A stretch of DNA of 37,059 nucleotides, from contig JAGBXM010000132.1 in NCBI GenBank assembly GCA_017629275.1, positions 1 to 37,059 of the forward strand, in the 5' to 3' direction. Below, one piece after another: positions 36,271 to 37,059 of the stretch. Numbering within the stretch: position 1 is the stretch's first letter; each line of letters opens with the position of its first letter. The position numbers were made by a program, and so were the translations under genes. Below the pieces are notes generated by a model, which worked only from the letters and a program-made list of their open reading frames with translations, did no database searches and was not told the DNA's origin. The DNA comes from Clostridia bacterium (GTDB lineage Bacteria > Bacillota > Clostridia > Oscillospirales > Acutalibacteraceae).

Positions 36271-37053
36271 TTGAAAAAAGTTAAGATCGATAAAATCGTG
36301 GGCGTTCCGAAGGAATTTGATGTGTTTTTAAAGGGCGCTGAGATTTTTGACAGCTCTTGTTCACCCGAGGCCAGAGTGTATTACATAAAGAGTGCTGACG
36401 GACTGTACCTCAAAACCGCCGCCAAAGGAACCTTACAGCGTGAGGCTCTGATGACCGATTATTTTCATAAAAAAGGTTTGGGCGCTGAAGTTATAGACTT
36501 TAAATCCTTAGATAACGATTGGTTTTTGACCACTGCCGTAAAAGGTGAGGATTGCGTTAACGAAATTTATCTTAGTGACCCAAAGCGACTTTGTGATACG
36601 TTGGCAGTTACTTTAAGGGCTTTACACGAAATCGATTTTTCGGATTGTCCTATTAAGGACCGTGTGTCTGAGTATCTGACCCTTGCAGAAGAAAATTTTG
36701 AAACAGGGAACTATGATAAATCCCATTTTCCCGACAGCTTTGGCTACCGTTCGGCCAAGGAGGCATACAAGGTATTGCAAGAGGGTAAAGGTGCTTTAAA
36801 AAATGAGGTGCTGATTCACGGTGACTACTGTCTGCCCAACATTATGCTTGATGATTGGAAATTTTCTGATTTTATTGACGTTGGTAACGGTGGCGTGGGT
36901 GACCGTCATATAGACCTGTTTTGGGGCACTTGGACCTTGTGGTTCAATCTGAACACCAATGATTATTACAACCGTTTTCTTGATGCTTACGGCCGTGATA
37001 AAGTTGATACCGAAATTTTAAAAACCGTTGCCGCTGCAGAGGTTTTTGGATGA
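36271..37053 (+). CDS. APH(3')-like aminoglycoside phosphotransferase family kinase
   Basis: This is a 260-residue protein with the aminoglycoside/choline kinase-like fold. The catalytic loop is HGDYCLPN (H183, D185, N190) and the metal-binding segment is FIDVGNGGVGDRHIDL (D203), a form close to the APH(3') type. The N-lobe lysine is probably in LYLKTAAKG. The length fits the family (about 260-270). Resistance cannot be inferred: many chromosomal relatives phosphorylate other small molecules. The start is TTG at 36271, with GAGGTG 4 bp upstream. It is complete, ending 6 bp before the window edge, and follows the lipoprotein gene by 13 bp. Confidence 0.85.
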   Translation: MKKVKIDKIVGVPKEFDVFLKGAEIFDSSCSPEARVYYIKSADGLYLKTAAKGTLQREALMTDYFHKKGLGAEVIDFKSLDNDWFLTTAVKGEDCVNEIYLSDPKRLCDTLAVTLRALHEIDFSDCPIKDRVSEYLTLAEENFETGNYDKSHFPDSFGYRSAKEAYKVLQEGKGALKNEVLIHGDYCLPNIMLDDWKFSDFIDVGNGGVGDRHIDLFWGTWTLWFNLNTNDYYNRFLDAYGRDKVDTEILKTVAAAEVFG

Positions 37054-37059
37054 TAAAGA

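Overview
This window looks like chromosomal DNA from a Gram-positive, endospore-forming member of the Clostridia (Oscillospirales-like; genus not determinable from sequence alone). The evidence is a Spo0A sporulation regulator with a 0A box, the Firmicutes stress regulators HrcA/CIRCE and CtsR, the McsA-McsB-ClpC arginine-phosphorylation module, a Rex redox repressor, purine-rich Shine-Dalgarno sites, AT-rich intergenic DNA and frequent TTG start codons. I support 31 protein genes and one tRNA. No phage, insertion sequence, integrase or CRISPR array is visible.

Layout. 1-650: a tRNA-Leu(GAG) with its terminator, a second partial copy of the tRNA 3' end plus terminator 210 bp downstream, and a non-coding tract of abutting hairpins. 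652-4588: a FAD oxidoreductase, a histidine phosphatase divergent from spo0A, and a DUF421 membrane protein convergent with spo0A. 4732-8532 (minus): an acnA-icd-rex operon. Its promoter carries a Rex operator over the -35 box, so redox control of the oxidative branch to 2-oxoglutarate, with Rex autoregulation, is likely. 8731-10501: a TIM-barrel sugar isomerase and a PHP phosphatase. 10615-15569: hrcA-grpE-dnaK-dnaJ with both a CIRCE and a CtsR box upstream. 15597-20588: a HAD phosphatase, then lacZ and alr translationally coupled on the minus strand. 20753-20908: a 38-residue cysteine-rich membrane peptide gene with its own terminator. 21001-25529: ctsR-mcsA-mcsB-clpC under a CtsR box. 25586-31390: an amidase-like protein lacking zinc ligands, a ClpP-fold protease, FtsK/SpoIIIE and a YgiQ-type radical SAM protein. 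31436-37053: a DUF378 protein (minus), then a tight plus-strand run of two RlmD-type rRNA methyltransferases, an ICMT-like methyltransferase, a ricin/M60-like metallopeptidase lipoprotein and an APH-like kinase.

How it fits together. Most of the window is housekeeping and stress physiology. Protein quality control is the dominant theme: two chaperone/protease operons appear to share CtsR control, because the hrcA operon carries a CtsR site as well as CIRCE. The least explained features are the hairpin array at 399-609, which has imperfect terminal inverted repeats and a shortened relative at 4617-4675; the tRNA 3'-end duplication; the small Cys-rich peptide gene; and the amidase-like protein without zinc ligands. 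All coordinates and motifs were read by eye; no alignment or folding program was run.
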